Assembly (NCBI GenBank): GCA_013361525.1 | Contig: JABFXY010000094.1 | Location: 1 to 64,000, forward strand | Direction of reading: 5' to 3' | Length of the DNA stretch: 64,000 bases | Origin: Polyangiaceae bacterium | GTDB lineage: Bacteria > Myxococcota_A > Polyangia > Polyangiales > Polyangiaceae | In this document: piece by piece, positions 41,894 to 50,644 of the stretch | Layout of the letters: every line of letters begins with the position of its first letter | Position numbering within the stretch: position 1 is the first letter of the stretch | Notes under the pieces: model-generated | Told to the model about the DNA's origin: nothing | Databases searched by the model: none | The model's input: only the letters and a program-made list of their open reading frames with translations | Translations under genes and position numbers: made by a program

Positions 41894-43258
41894 TCAGAAC
41901 TCGCTCTTTTCCTTCGAGAGCTTGTCCGCGCGCTCCGAGAGCGACTTCGCGTCGTGGCCCGACTGGCCCTTGATCGTCGTCCCGATCGTCTCGAGCAGCT
42001 TCTGCTCGCCGAGACGCTTCAACGTGTAGAGGGCCTCGCTGCGGGCCATGTAACCGGCCTTGCTGTCGATCGCGAGGGCGTTGAGCGCCTTCACGAGCCG
42101 CGCCTTGTCGTAGAAGTCCTTCGCAGCCGCGTACCACTCCTTGCCAGACGAGTCGTAGTCCTTGAACTCGGTCCGGGCCTGGTTGAGCTTGCTCATGCCC
42201 TTCCACGGCGGGAATTTCTCGGTGCGGTCCGACTTCTCGAGGATCTTCAGCGTCAGCTCGTAGCCGGCCTTGGACGGCTTCTTCGGGTAGGGGATACCGA
42301 CCCACGAGGCGACGAGACCGTCGAAGCAACCGTCACGCAGCTCTTGCGGCGTGTCCGCGCCCTCGACGTACTTCTGGAAGACCGCGATTGCGTCTTCCTT
42401 CTCCGTCGCGGACAGACCGGAGCAAGCCTGCGCGCGAACGCGCTCGTCGCTGTCCTTCTCGACCTTGGCGAGGAAAAGGTCGTAATGACCCTCGATCTCC
42501 TTGGCGACGTCCTTGTCGCTGAGGCGATTCGCGGCCTGCTCACGGACGCGCGCGTCCGAGTGATCGAGCAAGCGGACGAGGACCTTGCGCGCGCGCGCGC
42601 TCTTGCGGGCGCCCGTGTACCAAGTGCTGACCATGTGCGCGAGGACGATCGGGTCCGTCTCGGCGCGGACGGCGTCGATATAGAGCTTGTCGGCGTCGTC
42701 CTTTGCGTCGTAGCCGAACGCCGCGTTCTCGGCGGCGGAAGCGGCCTCGTAGCGAACGGCCGGCTTCGGGTGGCGGATGTGCTTGAGCGCCACCTGGTTG
42801 TGCTTCTTGTAATCCTCGACCTTGTGCTTGTAGCCGTCGCTCAGCGCCTTCTTCGCGGGGCACTGGTAGTCGACGCCGAAGCGGTCGATGTTGCACGAGC
42901 CGACGGCGAGCAAGAGCGACTCGAACTGGTCGGGACCCATCTTGGCGGCGTCGTCCTTGAGGAAGGACTGGACCTGCTCGTTGGTGAGCGGCGCCTTCGG
43001 CTCCTCGGTCGGGGCGGGCGGGGGCGGCGGCTCGTCGTCGGCGACAGGCTTCGGCGCGGTCGTCGCGCTGCCCGGCTCCTTGGAGGCGTCACCGCTGCTC
43101 GCGGCCTTCTCGTCGCCGTCCTTCTTCTTCTTGTCCTTCTTCTTGTCCTTGGCGTCGTCCTCGTCCTCTTTTTCAGCCTTCGAGTCCTTAGCCTTGTCTC
43201 CGCAGGCCGGGACGCCGACCGCCAATGCACACAAAATCGCCAGCCAACGTAGTTTCAT
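41894..43258 (-). CDS. Lipoprotein with HEAT-like helical repeats
   Basis: 454 residues from the ATG at 43258; an ATG at 43276 would add six residues. MKLRWLAILCALAVGVPACGD is a lipoprotein signal (Cys19). Residues 25-65 are a striking Lys/Asp/Glu stretch (KDKKKDKKKKDGDEK), followed by a Pro-rich part to about 95. The rest is alpha-helical with HEAT-like pairs (PAVRYEAASAAENAAFG, DARVREQAANRLSD, DERVRAQACSGLS). Such repeats are usually protein-binding scaffolds. It is a monocistronic-looking gene with an AT-rich upstream region (43260-43320), unlike the general GC level, probably containing its promoter. Confidence 0.82.
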   Translation of the reverse strand: MKLRWLAILCALAVGVPACGDKAKDSKAEKEDEDDAKDKKKDKKKKDGDEKAASSGDASKEPGSATTAPKPVADDEPPPPPAPTEEPKAPLTNEQVQSFLKDDAAKMGPDQFESLLLAVGSCNIDRFGVDYQCPAKKALSDGYKHKVEDYKKHNQVALKHIRHPKPAVRYEAASAAENAAFGYDAKDDADKLYIDAVRAETDPIVLAHMVSTWYTGARKSARARKVLVRLLDHSDARVREQAANRLSDKDVAKEIEGHYDLFLAKVEKDSDERVRAQACSGLSATEKEDAIAVFQKYVEGADTPQELRDGCFDGLVASWVGIPYPKKPSKAGYELTLKILEKSDRTEKFPPWKGMSKLNQARTEFKDYDSSGKEWYAAAKDFYDKARLVKALNALAIDSKAGYMARSEALYTLKRLGEQKLLETIGTTIKGQSGHDAKSLSERADKLSKEKSEF

Positions 43259-43410
43259 GGGGCGCGGAGGCTGCACTGGATTTTTCGCGTTTGCAATGGG
43301 GTTTTTGCTTGTTTTTACGAATGGAAGGTCACGCCGATTCGCATCGTATGAAGCCCTTTTGGGGTACTTCCCGGTCCGAGCGGACGGCTGTGCCGATCCC
43401 TGAGTGATAA

Positions 43411-44160
43411 TCAGCGTTTTGGTGGTCGCGTCGACGTCGCGCCCGCATCGCTATAAGTCTCGCCTTCGTCACCTTCGTCGCGAGGATCGTGATGCGCATC
43501 GAGGGTGTAATCGTCTGCGATGGGCGGCTGCGAGGGCCCGCCCGGGCTCTTCGCCCAGGGCGCGCCGGGAATGCTCCCGCGCGGAGGCAGCGGTTGCCCG
43601 GGCGGCGGAAGCCGAAATGGCGCTTCCGGCCCCATCAACGCTTGAATGTCCTGCTTCTGCACCACGACGGTCGAGACCTTGAAGTCGTCGAAGGAATCAC
43701 TGTCCTCGTTCGACGACAGGGACTGTCGACCCGACGGCGGCAATTGCGATGGCGGCGCCGACATGGGTGGAGGTGGATCGGACCGCGGATGGGACGACGC
43801 CGCCCACTCGCGGGGCGGCAACAGCGGCGGCGGGTTGGACGCGTGCGCCTGGCCCGGCGGGATGTGCGCATTCGGCGGCGGACCAAACGAAGGACTCGTG
43901 CTCATCGCGGGCGAGCGCTCCGAAATGGGCGCGCCGCCTTGCGCGCGGCGCAGCGTTTCGAGCTCGAGCTCGAGGCGCGCGGCTTTGGTCTCGAGGATCT
44001 GCGCCGCCGACTGAACGAGCTGCACTCGCCGGCGAAGCTCGTCGATCGTGTCTTCCTGGGCAGCGAGCGCCTCCGCGAGGGCGAACACCGCGCCCTGCGG
44101 ATCCTGCGGCAAGCCGAGCCGAAGCGCGTTGAGCAAAAGCTTGAAGGTCGGAGTCGACAT
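43411..44160 (-). CDS. Coiled-coil, proline-rich protein of unknown function
   Basis: 249 residues. Residues 1-78 are helical, with a coiled-coil from about 35 (TIDELRRRVQLVQSAAQILE, LELELETLRRAQ). The remainder is Pro/Ser/Gly-rich and disordered, with one short helix-like segment VSTVVVQKQDIQALMGPEAP near 165-185. There is no signal or membrane segment. Proline-rich tails behind a coiled coil suggest a cytoplasmic scaffold or polarity factor, but no family is recognised. It is divergent from etfB by a 255-base spacer. Confidence 0.72.
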   Translation of the reverse strand: MSTPTFKLLLNALRLGLPQDPQGAVFALAEALAAQEDTIDELRRRVQLVQSAAQILETKAARLELELETLRRAQGGAPISERSPAMSTSPSFGPPPNAHIPPGQAHASNPPPLLPPREWAASSHPRSDPPPPMSAPPSQLPPSGRQSLSSNEDSDSFDDFKVSTVVVQKQDIQALMGPEAPFRLPPPGQPLPPRGSIPGAPWAKSPGGPSQPPIADDYTLDAHHDPRDEGDEGETYSDAGATSTRPPKR

Positions 44161-44415
44161 CGTTGCGCGCGCCCCACCCGCGCGGGCGAGACGCCAGCAT
44201 AGGGCACCCGCCTACCCGGGGTGCAGGGGCTTGTTCCAACGCTTTCCGTTCCCTACTTCTGGGGCCCGCGGGGTGACCCCCGGATTTGCGGCTCGCTTCG
44301 CTCGCCCCGACCCCACGGGCCCTAGTGGACCGGACCACGTCCTTGACGCAAAGCGGCGTTCTTGCCACAAGCCCGGCGTTTCATTGCACCTCTCTCCCCC
44401 CGCAGGAGCACTTTC
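44161..44415. other. Divergent spacer upstream of etfB
   Basis: 255 bases with a GCGGGGTGACCCCCG-type small inverted repeat and a CTCGCTTCGCTCG stretch also seen near 4240. No RNA gene or strong promoter is evident; a TTGACG at 44343-44348 is a possible -35 box without a good -10. Confidence 0.4.
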
Positions 44416-45243
44416 GTGAAAATCCTCGTCGCGCTCAAGCGTGTTGCCGACCCTGACAACGCGAACAAGGTGAAGATCCCCGCCTCGGGTGACCGGGTAG
44501 ACACGACGGGTCTCGAGTGGAAGCCGAACCCGTTCGACGAGTACGCCCTCGAAGCGGCTCTTCGTCTGACCGAAAACGGCCAACAGCCGAAGACGCGCGC
44601 CGGCGAGGTCGTCGTCGTGACGTTCGGCCCGAAGGAGACGGAGACGACGCTGCGCGCGGCCCTCGCGACCGGCGCCGACAAGGCCATTCGCGTCGACGTT
44701 CCCGACGATCAGCTCGACGGTGATCTCGTCGCGCGCGCGCTCAAGACGCTCGTCGATCGCGAGAAGCCGGACGTCGTCCTCATGGGCAAGCAGGCGGTCG
44801 ACGGCGACACGAACCAGGTGGGTCAGATCCTCGCCGAGCTCCTCGATTGGCCGCAGGCGACGTTCGCCGCGACGATCGAAGAAGAAAATGGCGCGCTCCT
44901 CGTCGGCCGCGAGGTCGACGGCGGCGTCGCGAAGCTCCGCGTGAAGCTCCCGGCCGTCGTCACGGTCGACCTGCGCATCGTTGCCGGCGCGAGCGTCTAC
45001 TCGCTCAAGACGGCGCGCACCTTCAAGTACAACGAGGGCGTTCGCTTCGCCGCGCTCCCCGCCATCATGGCCGCGAAGAAGAAGCCCCTCGCCGAGGTGA
45101 AGCTCGCCGACCTGACGAGCGACACCAAGCTGAAGGTGACCTACTCGAAGTTCCAGGCGCCTCCGGCTCGCAAGGCCGGCATCAAGGTGAAGGACGTCGC
45201 CGAGCTCGTTGAGAAGCTCGCCAAAGAGGCAAAGGTCCTCTGA
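44416..45243 (+). CDS. etfB: Electron transfer flavoprotein, beta subunit
   Basis: 275 residues from the GTG at 44416, with AGGAG seven bases upstream. Beta-subunit marks: MKILVALKRVADPD at the start, NPFDEYALEAALRL near 39-52, VVTFGPKE, and a VLMGKQAVDGDTNQVG segment near 120-135 that matches the AMP-binding loop region of ETF-beta. It pairs with the alpha subunit 35 bases downstream to form the FAD-containing ETF that accepts electrons from acyl-CoA and other dehydrogenases. No dehydrogenase or ETF:quinone oxidoreductase is adjacent. Confidence 0.95.
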   Translation: MKILVALKRVADPDNANKVKIPASGDRVDTTGLEWKPNPFDEYALEAALRLTENGQQPKTRAGEVVVVTFGPKETETTLRAALATGADKAIRVDVPDDQLDGDLVARALKTLVDREKPDVVLMGKQAVDGDTNQVGQILAELLDWPQATFAATIEEENGALLVGREVDGGVAKLRVKLPAVVTVDLRIVAGASVYSLKTARTFKYNEGVRFAALPAIMAAKKKPLAEVKLADLTSDTKLKVTYSKFQAPPARKAGIKVKDVAELVEKLAKEAKVL

Positions 45244-45278
45244 CCTTTTCACACCGGCAAAGGACCTAGGAGACGCAC

Positions 45279-46250
<972 letters not shown>

Positions 46251-46257
46251 TCTGCTC

Positions 46258-46302
46258 GAGGCCTGGGTCCGGCATCGGCTGGATCCGGGCCTTGGTTCTT
46301 TT
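46258..46302 (+). terminator. Terminator after etfA
   Basis: A 13-bp stem with G-T pairs, GAGGCCTGGGTCC against GGATCCGGGCCTT, around a 10-base loop, followed by GGTTCTTTT. It begins eight bases after the etfA stop. Confidence 0.7.
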
Positions 46303-46413
46303 GTGGCCGACCGAACGATTCGCCTCGTGATCGCGCCGCCATGCAACATCTCGATGTGGCGGCCCAAAACGCGGCGTTTTCCTGCCGGCACACGCGTTGC
46401 TGAATCCGCCGGC

Positions 46414-46887
46414 ATGAAGACGATCGCTTATGTCTCTTTGCTCGCGTTCGGCGGCGGGCTTGCCATCTACGGAGTCGGGTGTGGTTGCACCGAGGTTGGT
46501 TGCTCGAGCGGGACGAGCACGACGCTCGCGACCGAGATCGTCACCAACACCGATCTCGAGGGGGCGACGGTCGAGGCGTGTGTCAACGACAGCTGCACCA
46601 CGGGCACGCTCACAACGAGCGGCAGCGACCTATTCTGTGAAAGCCAAGGCTCGGGCGTCCCGTTCCTCGAGTGCTCCACACGCGTCACGGCCGCTGGAAT
46701 CGAGATCGACGTGAGTCTCCTCATCGCCGACGACGACGCCGAAGACGGCGACGTTTATTCGTTCCGCGTGCTCTCGCCCGCCGATCCCGAAGAAGTCGTC
46801 GCCGAAAAGTCGGGGGAGGTCGAATACCAGGTCAACGAGCCGAACGGCTCTTTCTGCGGCCCGACATGTAAAAACGCCACGCTCTGA
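46414..46887 (+). CDS. Small Cys-rich lipoprotein of unknown function
   Basis: 157 residues from the ATG at 46414. Signal peptide SLLAFGGGLAIYGVGCGC with lipobox cysteine near residue 19-21. The mature part is acidic, beta-rich and has about ten cysteines (CTEVGCSSG, ACVNDSCTTG, CGPTCKN), likely paired in disulfides; a small Ig-like or similar fold is possible. No family is recognised. The convergent gene begins nine bases after its stop. Confidence 0.75.
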   Translation: MKTIAYVSLLAFGGGLAIYGVGCGCTEVGCSSGTSTTLATEIVTNTDLEGATVEACVNDSCTTGTLTTSGSDLFCESQGSGVPFLECSTRVTAAGIEIDVSLLIADDDAEDGDVYSFRVLSPADPEEVVAEKSGEVEYQVNEPNGSFCGPTCKNATL

Positions 46888-46896
46888 TCCGCGGCA

Positions 46897-47874
46897 TCAT
46901 TCGGCCTTCACATCGGAGCAGCACCGGAAGCCGGCCTCGTAACCGTAATCGCTCTCTTTGTGGAACGTGACGGTCGGTCTGCAGCGCGCGCGAATGGGGC
47001 CCCACCAGCCGCCCTTCAATCCGCTTCGATTCGGCGGCTTTTCGCCGGGCAAATCGACCCATTCGTTGACGTTGCCATTCAGATCGAAAACGCCGGCCCA
47101 CGAGACGCAGGTCGTCCGTTGCCCGATGCGCTCGCGCTGATCCATTCGCGCCATTTCGCCTTTGCACCAAGGATCGGCGAGGCATTCGTCGTATTCGAGC
47201 ATCTGCTTCGAATGGTCGGGAAAGATATAGGGCTTGTCGATGTTGCAGATCTTGTCGTTACGCTCGTATCCGTAGACGTACGGCAACATGTCGGGGCCCT
47301 CACACGCGAAGTTGAATTCCATTTCGGTGCAGAGGCGTTTGCCCTGTTTTTCGCAGAGATCCTTCGCGTGGTACCAGTTCGTGAGGACACGCGGCAGCTC
47401 GCCGACCTTGTTCGGATATTCGTATCGGTCCATGCAGAAGCGCAGGGGCTTTCGCTTCTTCGATACGCATCGAGACGGCGATTCATAGCGCAGGCAGCGC
47501 TCACTGACCGTCTTCCGAAGCGATTTATCGTGCTCGTATTCCTTGTGGTGGTCGAGGCAGTTCTGCGTGAGCGCGGGGCAATGGTCGCCCTCGACGCGAA
47601 CCATTCCGTCGGGACAACCGGCGGTGCTGCCCGGCAGCTCGGTCGGTGCCGGTGCGGCCACCGCGGAGACCACGGTGGTGCTTGCTGCAATGGTCTCGGC
47701 AGAAGCGGTGCTCGTCGCCGAGGATGCGACCGTCGCAGCGGCGCTCGAGGCCGGCGACGAGGCGCTGCTGGACGAAGCCGTCGCCTCGCTCATGCGATCG
47801 GAGCACCCCAGGACGAAGAGCAGAATCGAAGTCGATACGATGACAGCGCGCACGGCAGCCGCCGAACTTTCCAC
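46897..47874 (-). CDS. FGE/SUMF1-type lipoprotein
   Basis: 325 residues. Signal peptide VIVSTSILLFVLGCSD with lipobox Cys24, then an Ala/Ser/Thr linker to about residue 80. The folded part matches the formylglycine-generating enzyme (SUMF1/EgtB/PvdO) fold: GCPDGMVRVEGDHCP, FCMDRYEYPN, KDLCEKQGKRLCTEMEFNFA, DLNGNVNEWVDL and GFRCCSD at the end. Many members are not oxygenases and serve as binding or substrate-modifying proteins; the active-site cysteine pair of true FGE cannot be confirmed by eye. Extra cysteines (about 18) suit an oxidising compartment. It is divergent from the DUF3052 gene by 43 bases. Confidence 0.85.
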   Translation of the reverse strand: MESSAAAVRAVIVSTSILLFVLGCSDRMSEATASSSSASSPASSAAATVASSATSTASAETIAASTTVVSAVAAPAPTELPGSTAGCPDGMVRVEGDHCPALTQNCLDHHKEYEHDKSLRKTVSERCLRYESPSRCVSKKRKPLRFCMDRYEYPNKVGELPRVLTNWYHAKDLCEKQGKRLCTEMEFNFACEGPDMLPYVYGYERNDKICNIDKPYIFPDHSKQMLEYDECLADPWCKGEMARMDQRERIGQRTTCVSWAGVFDLNGNVNEWVDLPGEKPPNRSGLKGGWWGPIRARCRPTVTFHKESDYGYEAGFRCCSDVKAE

Positions 47875-47917
47875 GAAGGTAGTGCGCGGGCAAGCGAGGG
47901 GCGGTATTGAATGGCCG

Positions 47918-48316
47918 ATGGCCGGTTACTCGGGCACCCCGCTCGCGAAGAAGTTGGGCATCAAGCCCGCCGCGCGCGTCCTCCTCGTCGGGGCCCCCGA
48001 GGGCTTTTCGATCGAGGGTTTGCCCGAGGACGCGTCGGTCTCGGCCGCCCACAAGAAGGACGTCGACGTCGCGGTGCTCTTCTCGACGGAGCGCAAGAAG
48101 CTGAAGGCGGCCTTCGGCGCAGCTGCTGCAAAGGCGAAAAAGGAAGCGAGCATCTGGGTGGCGTGGCCGAAGCGCGCGTCGAAGCTTCCCACCGATTTGA
48201 CGGAAGACGTGCTCCGCGAGGAGCTTTTGCCGACCGGCTACGTCGACACCAAGGTCTGCGCGATCGACGACCGCTGGTCCGGGCTTCGCTTCGTCCTCCG
48301 CGTGGAGAATCGCTGA
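47918..48316 (+). CDS. DUF3052 family protein
   Basis: 132 residues from the ATG at 47918; the ATG at 47911 is in another frame. The family opening is clear: AGYSGTPLAKKLGIKPAARV, then LLVGAPEGFSIEGLP, an AVLFSTERKKL strand and a SIWVAWPKRASK segment, ending in DRWSGLRFVLRVENR. DUF3052 proteins are small, cytoplasmic and without a known reaction. The stop is three bases before the phospholipase D-type gene, and the next gene follows after nine bases, so the three form an operon. Confidence 0.88.
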   Translation: MAGYSGTPLAKKLGIKPAARVLLVGAPEGFSIEGLPEDASVSAAHKKDVDVAVLFSTERKKLKAAFGAAAAKAKKEASIWVAWPKRASKLPTDLTEDVLREELLPTGYVDTKVCAIDDRWSGLRFVLRVENR

Positions 48317-48319
48317 ACG

Positions 48320-49657
48320 ATGGCCGACCGACGTCTCGCGCTCGGACCCGGCGACTGGAAACGTGCGTTCGAGGCGAGGCTCCAGGAGCACGCGAAGCTC
48401 GTCCGGCTCGGTCACCTTCGCAGCGTCGCGACCGGGCCGCCGAAGTTTCACGCCGGCAATCATGCCTTCTACATGCGCGATGGCCGGGTCCATCTCGCTT
48501 GGATGCTCGCCGCCATTCGCGGGGCTCGCCGCCGGATCGATCTCGAGATGTACATCTTCGATGCGGACGCGACGGGTGTGCTCGTGCGCGACGCCCTCGT
48601 CGATGCGGTCCGGCGGGGGGTCGCCGTGCGCCTCCTCTACGATTCGATCGGCTCCGTCGCGGCGGGTGCGTCGTTCTTCGATCCGATCGTCCAGGCGGGC
48701 GGCCTCGTAACCGAATTCAACCCCGCTGCGCCGTGGCGCCTGCGCATGAGCCGCATCGGCAAGCTTCAAATCTGGCAGCCGAATGCGCGCGACCACAGGA
48801 AGCTTCTCGTCTGCGACGCGCCGATGTCGTTCGTCGAAGCGAGCAAAGCACAGGACGGCGACGCGCTGCCCCCCGAGCTGGACGAGGACGCTGCCGCGGA
48901 CGAGCCGCGCACCGCGATTGCCATTCTCGGCGGTCGCAACATCGCCGATCATTATCTTTCGCGGCCGCTCGGTGATGGGCAATGGCGTGACTGCGGTGTC
49001 GTCATCTTCGGTCCCGTCGTCACCGAGCTCGGCAAGATGTTCGACGCGATGTGGACGCACGCGGAAGGCCCCGACAGCGCGCCACCGGTCCTCGCGACCG
49101 ATCCCGTCGGAGAAATCGACATCCTCCCGCTCGGCAGCCAGCCGGGCTTCTTCAATCCGCTTCAATGGGCGCTTTCACGGCTCGCCGCCACCGTGAAGAC
49201 CGAGCTGCGCATCAGCTGCGCATACTTCATTCCGTCGGTTCGCTTTCGCCGAGCGCTCGCATCCGCCGCGAAGCGAAGCCATCGATGCCTCATCCTGGTG
49301 CCCAAGGCGAGCGACGTCCCGATGGTCGACCGCGCGAGCAGGCACCTCTGGGGCGCGCTCCTCCAGGCGGGCGTATCGATCTATCGCTATGCGGTCGACA
49401 TTCTCCACGAAAAGACGATCGTCTACGACCGAGTCGTGACGGTCGTCGGCTCGAGCAACCTCGACCCGCGCAGCTTCCGGCTCAATTACGAGATAAGCGT
49501 CATCATCCTCGGCGCGACCTTCGCCGCGCCCGTCGTGACCGGCCACGATCGCGACCTGCAAGAATCCGAGGTGTACACGCTCACCGATTGGCAAAACCGG
49601 CCGTTTTGGCAAAAGCTGATTGATTGGTTCTGGTCGCTGTTGCGTAGTCAGCTCTGA
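48320..49657 (+). CDS. Phospholipase D / cardiolipin synthase-like protein
   Basis: 445 residues, no N-terminal membrane segments (cardiolipin synthases of the Cls type usually have two). HKD motif 1 is HRKLLVCD near residue 156 and motif 2 is HEKTIVYD near 364, followed by GSSNLDPRSF. The two halves carry the usual ILGGRNIADHY and VGSSNLDPRS strands. About 30 residues with many Asp, Glu and Ala (about 170-200) are inserted directly after motif 1. The enzyme should transfer a phosphatidyl group or cleave a phosphodiester; a ClsB-like activity is plausible. The terminal hydrophobic Trp-rich helix (FWQKLIDWFWSLL) may associate with the membrane. Confidence 0.9.
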   Translation: MADRRLALGPGDWKRAFEARLQEHAKLVRLGHLRSVATGPPKFHAGNHAFYMRDGRVHLAWMLAAIRGARRRIDLEMYIFDADATGVLVRDALVDAVRRGVAVRLLYDSIGSVAAGASFFDPIVQAGGLVTEFNPAAPWRLRMSRIGKLQIWQPNARDHRKLLVCDAPMSFVEASKAQDGDALPPELDEDAAADEPRTAIAILGGRNIADHYLSRPLGDGQWRDCGVVIFGPVVTELGKMFDAMWTHAEGPDSAPPVLATDPVGEIDILPLGSQPGFFNPLQWALSRLAATVKTELRISCAYFIPSVRFRRALASAAKRSHRCLILVPKASDVPMVDRASRHLWGALLQAGVSIYRYAVDILHEKTIVYDRVVTVVGSSNLDPRSFRLNYEISVIILGATFAAPVVTGHDRDLQESEVYTLTDWQNRPFWQKLIDWFWSLLRSQL

Positions 49658-49666
49658 CCATTTTCG

Positions 49667-50011
49667 ATGCGACTCTTCGTGTATGGCACGTTGCTCCGGG
49701 GGGAGGCCAATCACGCCATCGTCGCGCGCGCCCGCTTCATCGCCGAGGCCCACACGGCGCCGATGTTCGAGCTCCTCGACCTCGGTGAATATCCAGGCCT
49801 CGTGGCGGGAGGCGCGCGATCGATCGCCGGTGAAGTCTACGAAATCGATCCCGAGGACATCGCGGTCGTCGACGAGTTCGAAGGGCACCCCGACCTCTTT
49901 CGTCGGGAGATGATCGCGCTCTCCGACGGCTCGAGCGCGTTCTCATACGTGCTCGCGCGCCGCCCCGCGAAGAGCGTCGTCATCGTCGGTGACAGCTGGC
50001 GCACGCGTTGA
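49667..50011 (+). CDS. Gamma-glutamylcyclotransferase-like (AIG2/GGCT) protein
   Basis: 114 residues. The family starts with LFVYGTLLRGEANH, as here; the substrate-loop part LLDLGEYPGLVAGG is next, and VVDEFEGHPDLFRRE holds the Glu that acts as the catalytic acid/base in this fold. It probably acts on a gamma-glutamyl or similar amine in the cytoplasm. It is the last gene of the three-gene cluster starting at 47918, nine bases after the phospholipase D-type gene. After it comes a 633-base region without genes. Confidence 0.88.
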   Translation: MRLFVYGTLLRGEANHAIVARARFIAEAHTAPMFELLDLGEYPGLVAGGARSIAGEVYEIDPEDIAVVDEFEGHPDLFRREMIALSDGSSAFSYVLARRPAKSVVIVGDSWRTR

Positions 50012-50214
50012 CGTTGCGGACGGCACGGGCGCGGCCTGCCGATCACCCCGAACGCGTCACCTCGTTGCATCTGCTCCAGATGGGCTCATAAGAGCCATGC
50101 GCCCTCCCACCCGAGCCGCTTTTTTCCAGCTCCGTTGAGCGTCCGGTTGACGCTCTCGAACCTCGTCCGCCGCGCGCGAAGAGTGCGCTGCCAACCCACC
50201 ATTGTCGGCCGGAA

Positions 50215-50238
50215 ATTCGCACGGCTTGCCGTGCGAAT
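50215..50238. repeat. 24-bp palindrome, type 1 (arms CGCAC/GTGCG)
   Basis: Perfect 11-base arms ATTCGCACGGC and GCCGTGCGAAT around TT. A diverged inverse half-copy (GGCAAGCCGTGCAAAT, one mismatch) lies at 50319-50334. Confidence 0.9.
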
Positions 50239-50248
50239 CATGAGCAAA

Positions 50249-50265
50249 ATTCACCTGGCTTGCGC
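50249..50265. repeat. 17-mer shared with element A (type 2 half palindrome)
   Basis: ATTCACCTGGCTTGCGC, identical to 4681-4697. It begins ten bases after the type 1 palindrome; in element A the same 17-mer begins twelve bases after the type 3 palindrome, so spacing is nearly conserved. Confidence 0.88.
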
Positions 50266-50346
50266 ACTCTTTCCGCTTGGGCGACGCGAGCCCATCCGAG
50301 GCATCTGGATGATTCAGAGGCAAGCCGTGCAAATTGTTGTTGATTG

Positions 50347-50370
50347 ATTCACCTGGCAAGCCAGGTGAAT
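50347..50370. repeat. 24-bp palindrome, type 2 (arms CACCT/AGGTG)
   Basis: Perfect 11-base arms ATTCACCTGGC and GCCAGGTGAAT with AA in the centre on this strand (TT on the other). It completes the half palindromes found at 4681, 4785 and 50249. Confidence 0.9.
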
Positions 50371-50644
50371 TCTTGAGCCCCCTTATTGAGTGAAGACTCG
50401 TTAATGAGGACGCTCAGCTTTGCGTGCTCGACAGCCGCTGGTTAAGGAGCCAACACGCATCGAGAGGGGTTGCTCTCGAGGCCACCCGCCCCCTATGGGC
50501 GCGGTGCACGAGGGACGGCGCTACATGACGGATTCGGTCGGGTCGCAATTGCTTAACCTGCGCGCAGGCACCGGTGCGCGCGGGGTCGAAAATCGAAGCC
50601 AACCTTCGCCGACGTCGGGCGAAGCAACCAAAGGGGTGGGACGC

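Larger units (their letters stand above)
50012..50644. other. 633-base gene-free region with palindromic element B
   Basis: No coding sequence is supported; short frames on either strand run across the repeats. The stretch 50215-50370 holds element B. A short GAGT-GAAG-ACTC hairpin lies near 50387-50398. From 50420 the frame is open into the efflux gene but has no recognisable N-terminus until 50645. Promoter elements of the efflux operon are expected between about 50400 and 50640 but none is clear. Confidence 0.65.

Noticed and set aside
50057..50359. Small minus-strand frame of 100 codons over element B
   Set aside because: It is made of the palindromic repeats themselves, with no ribosome site and no domain sense.
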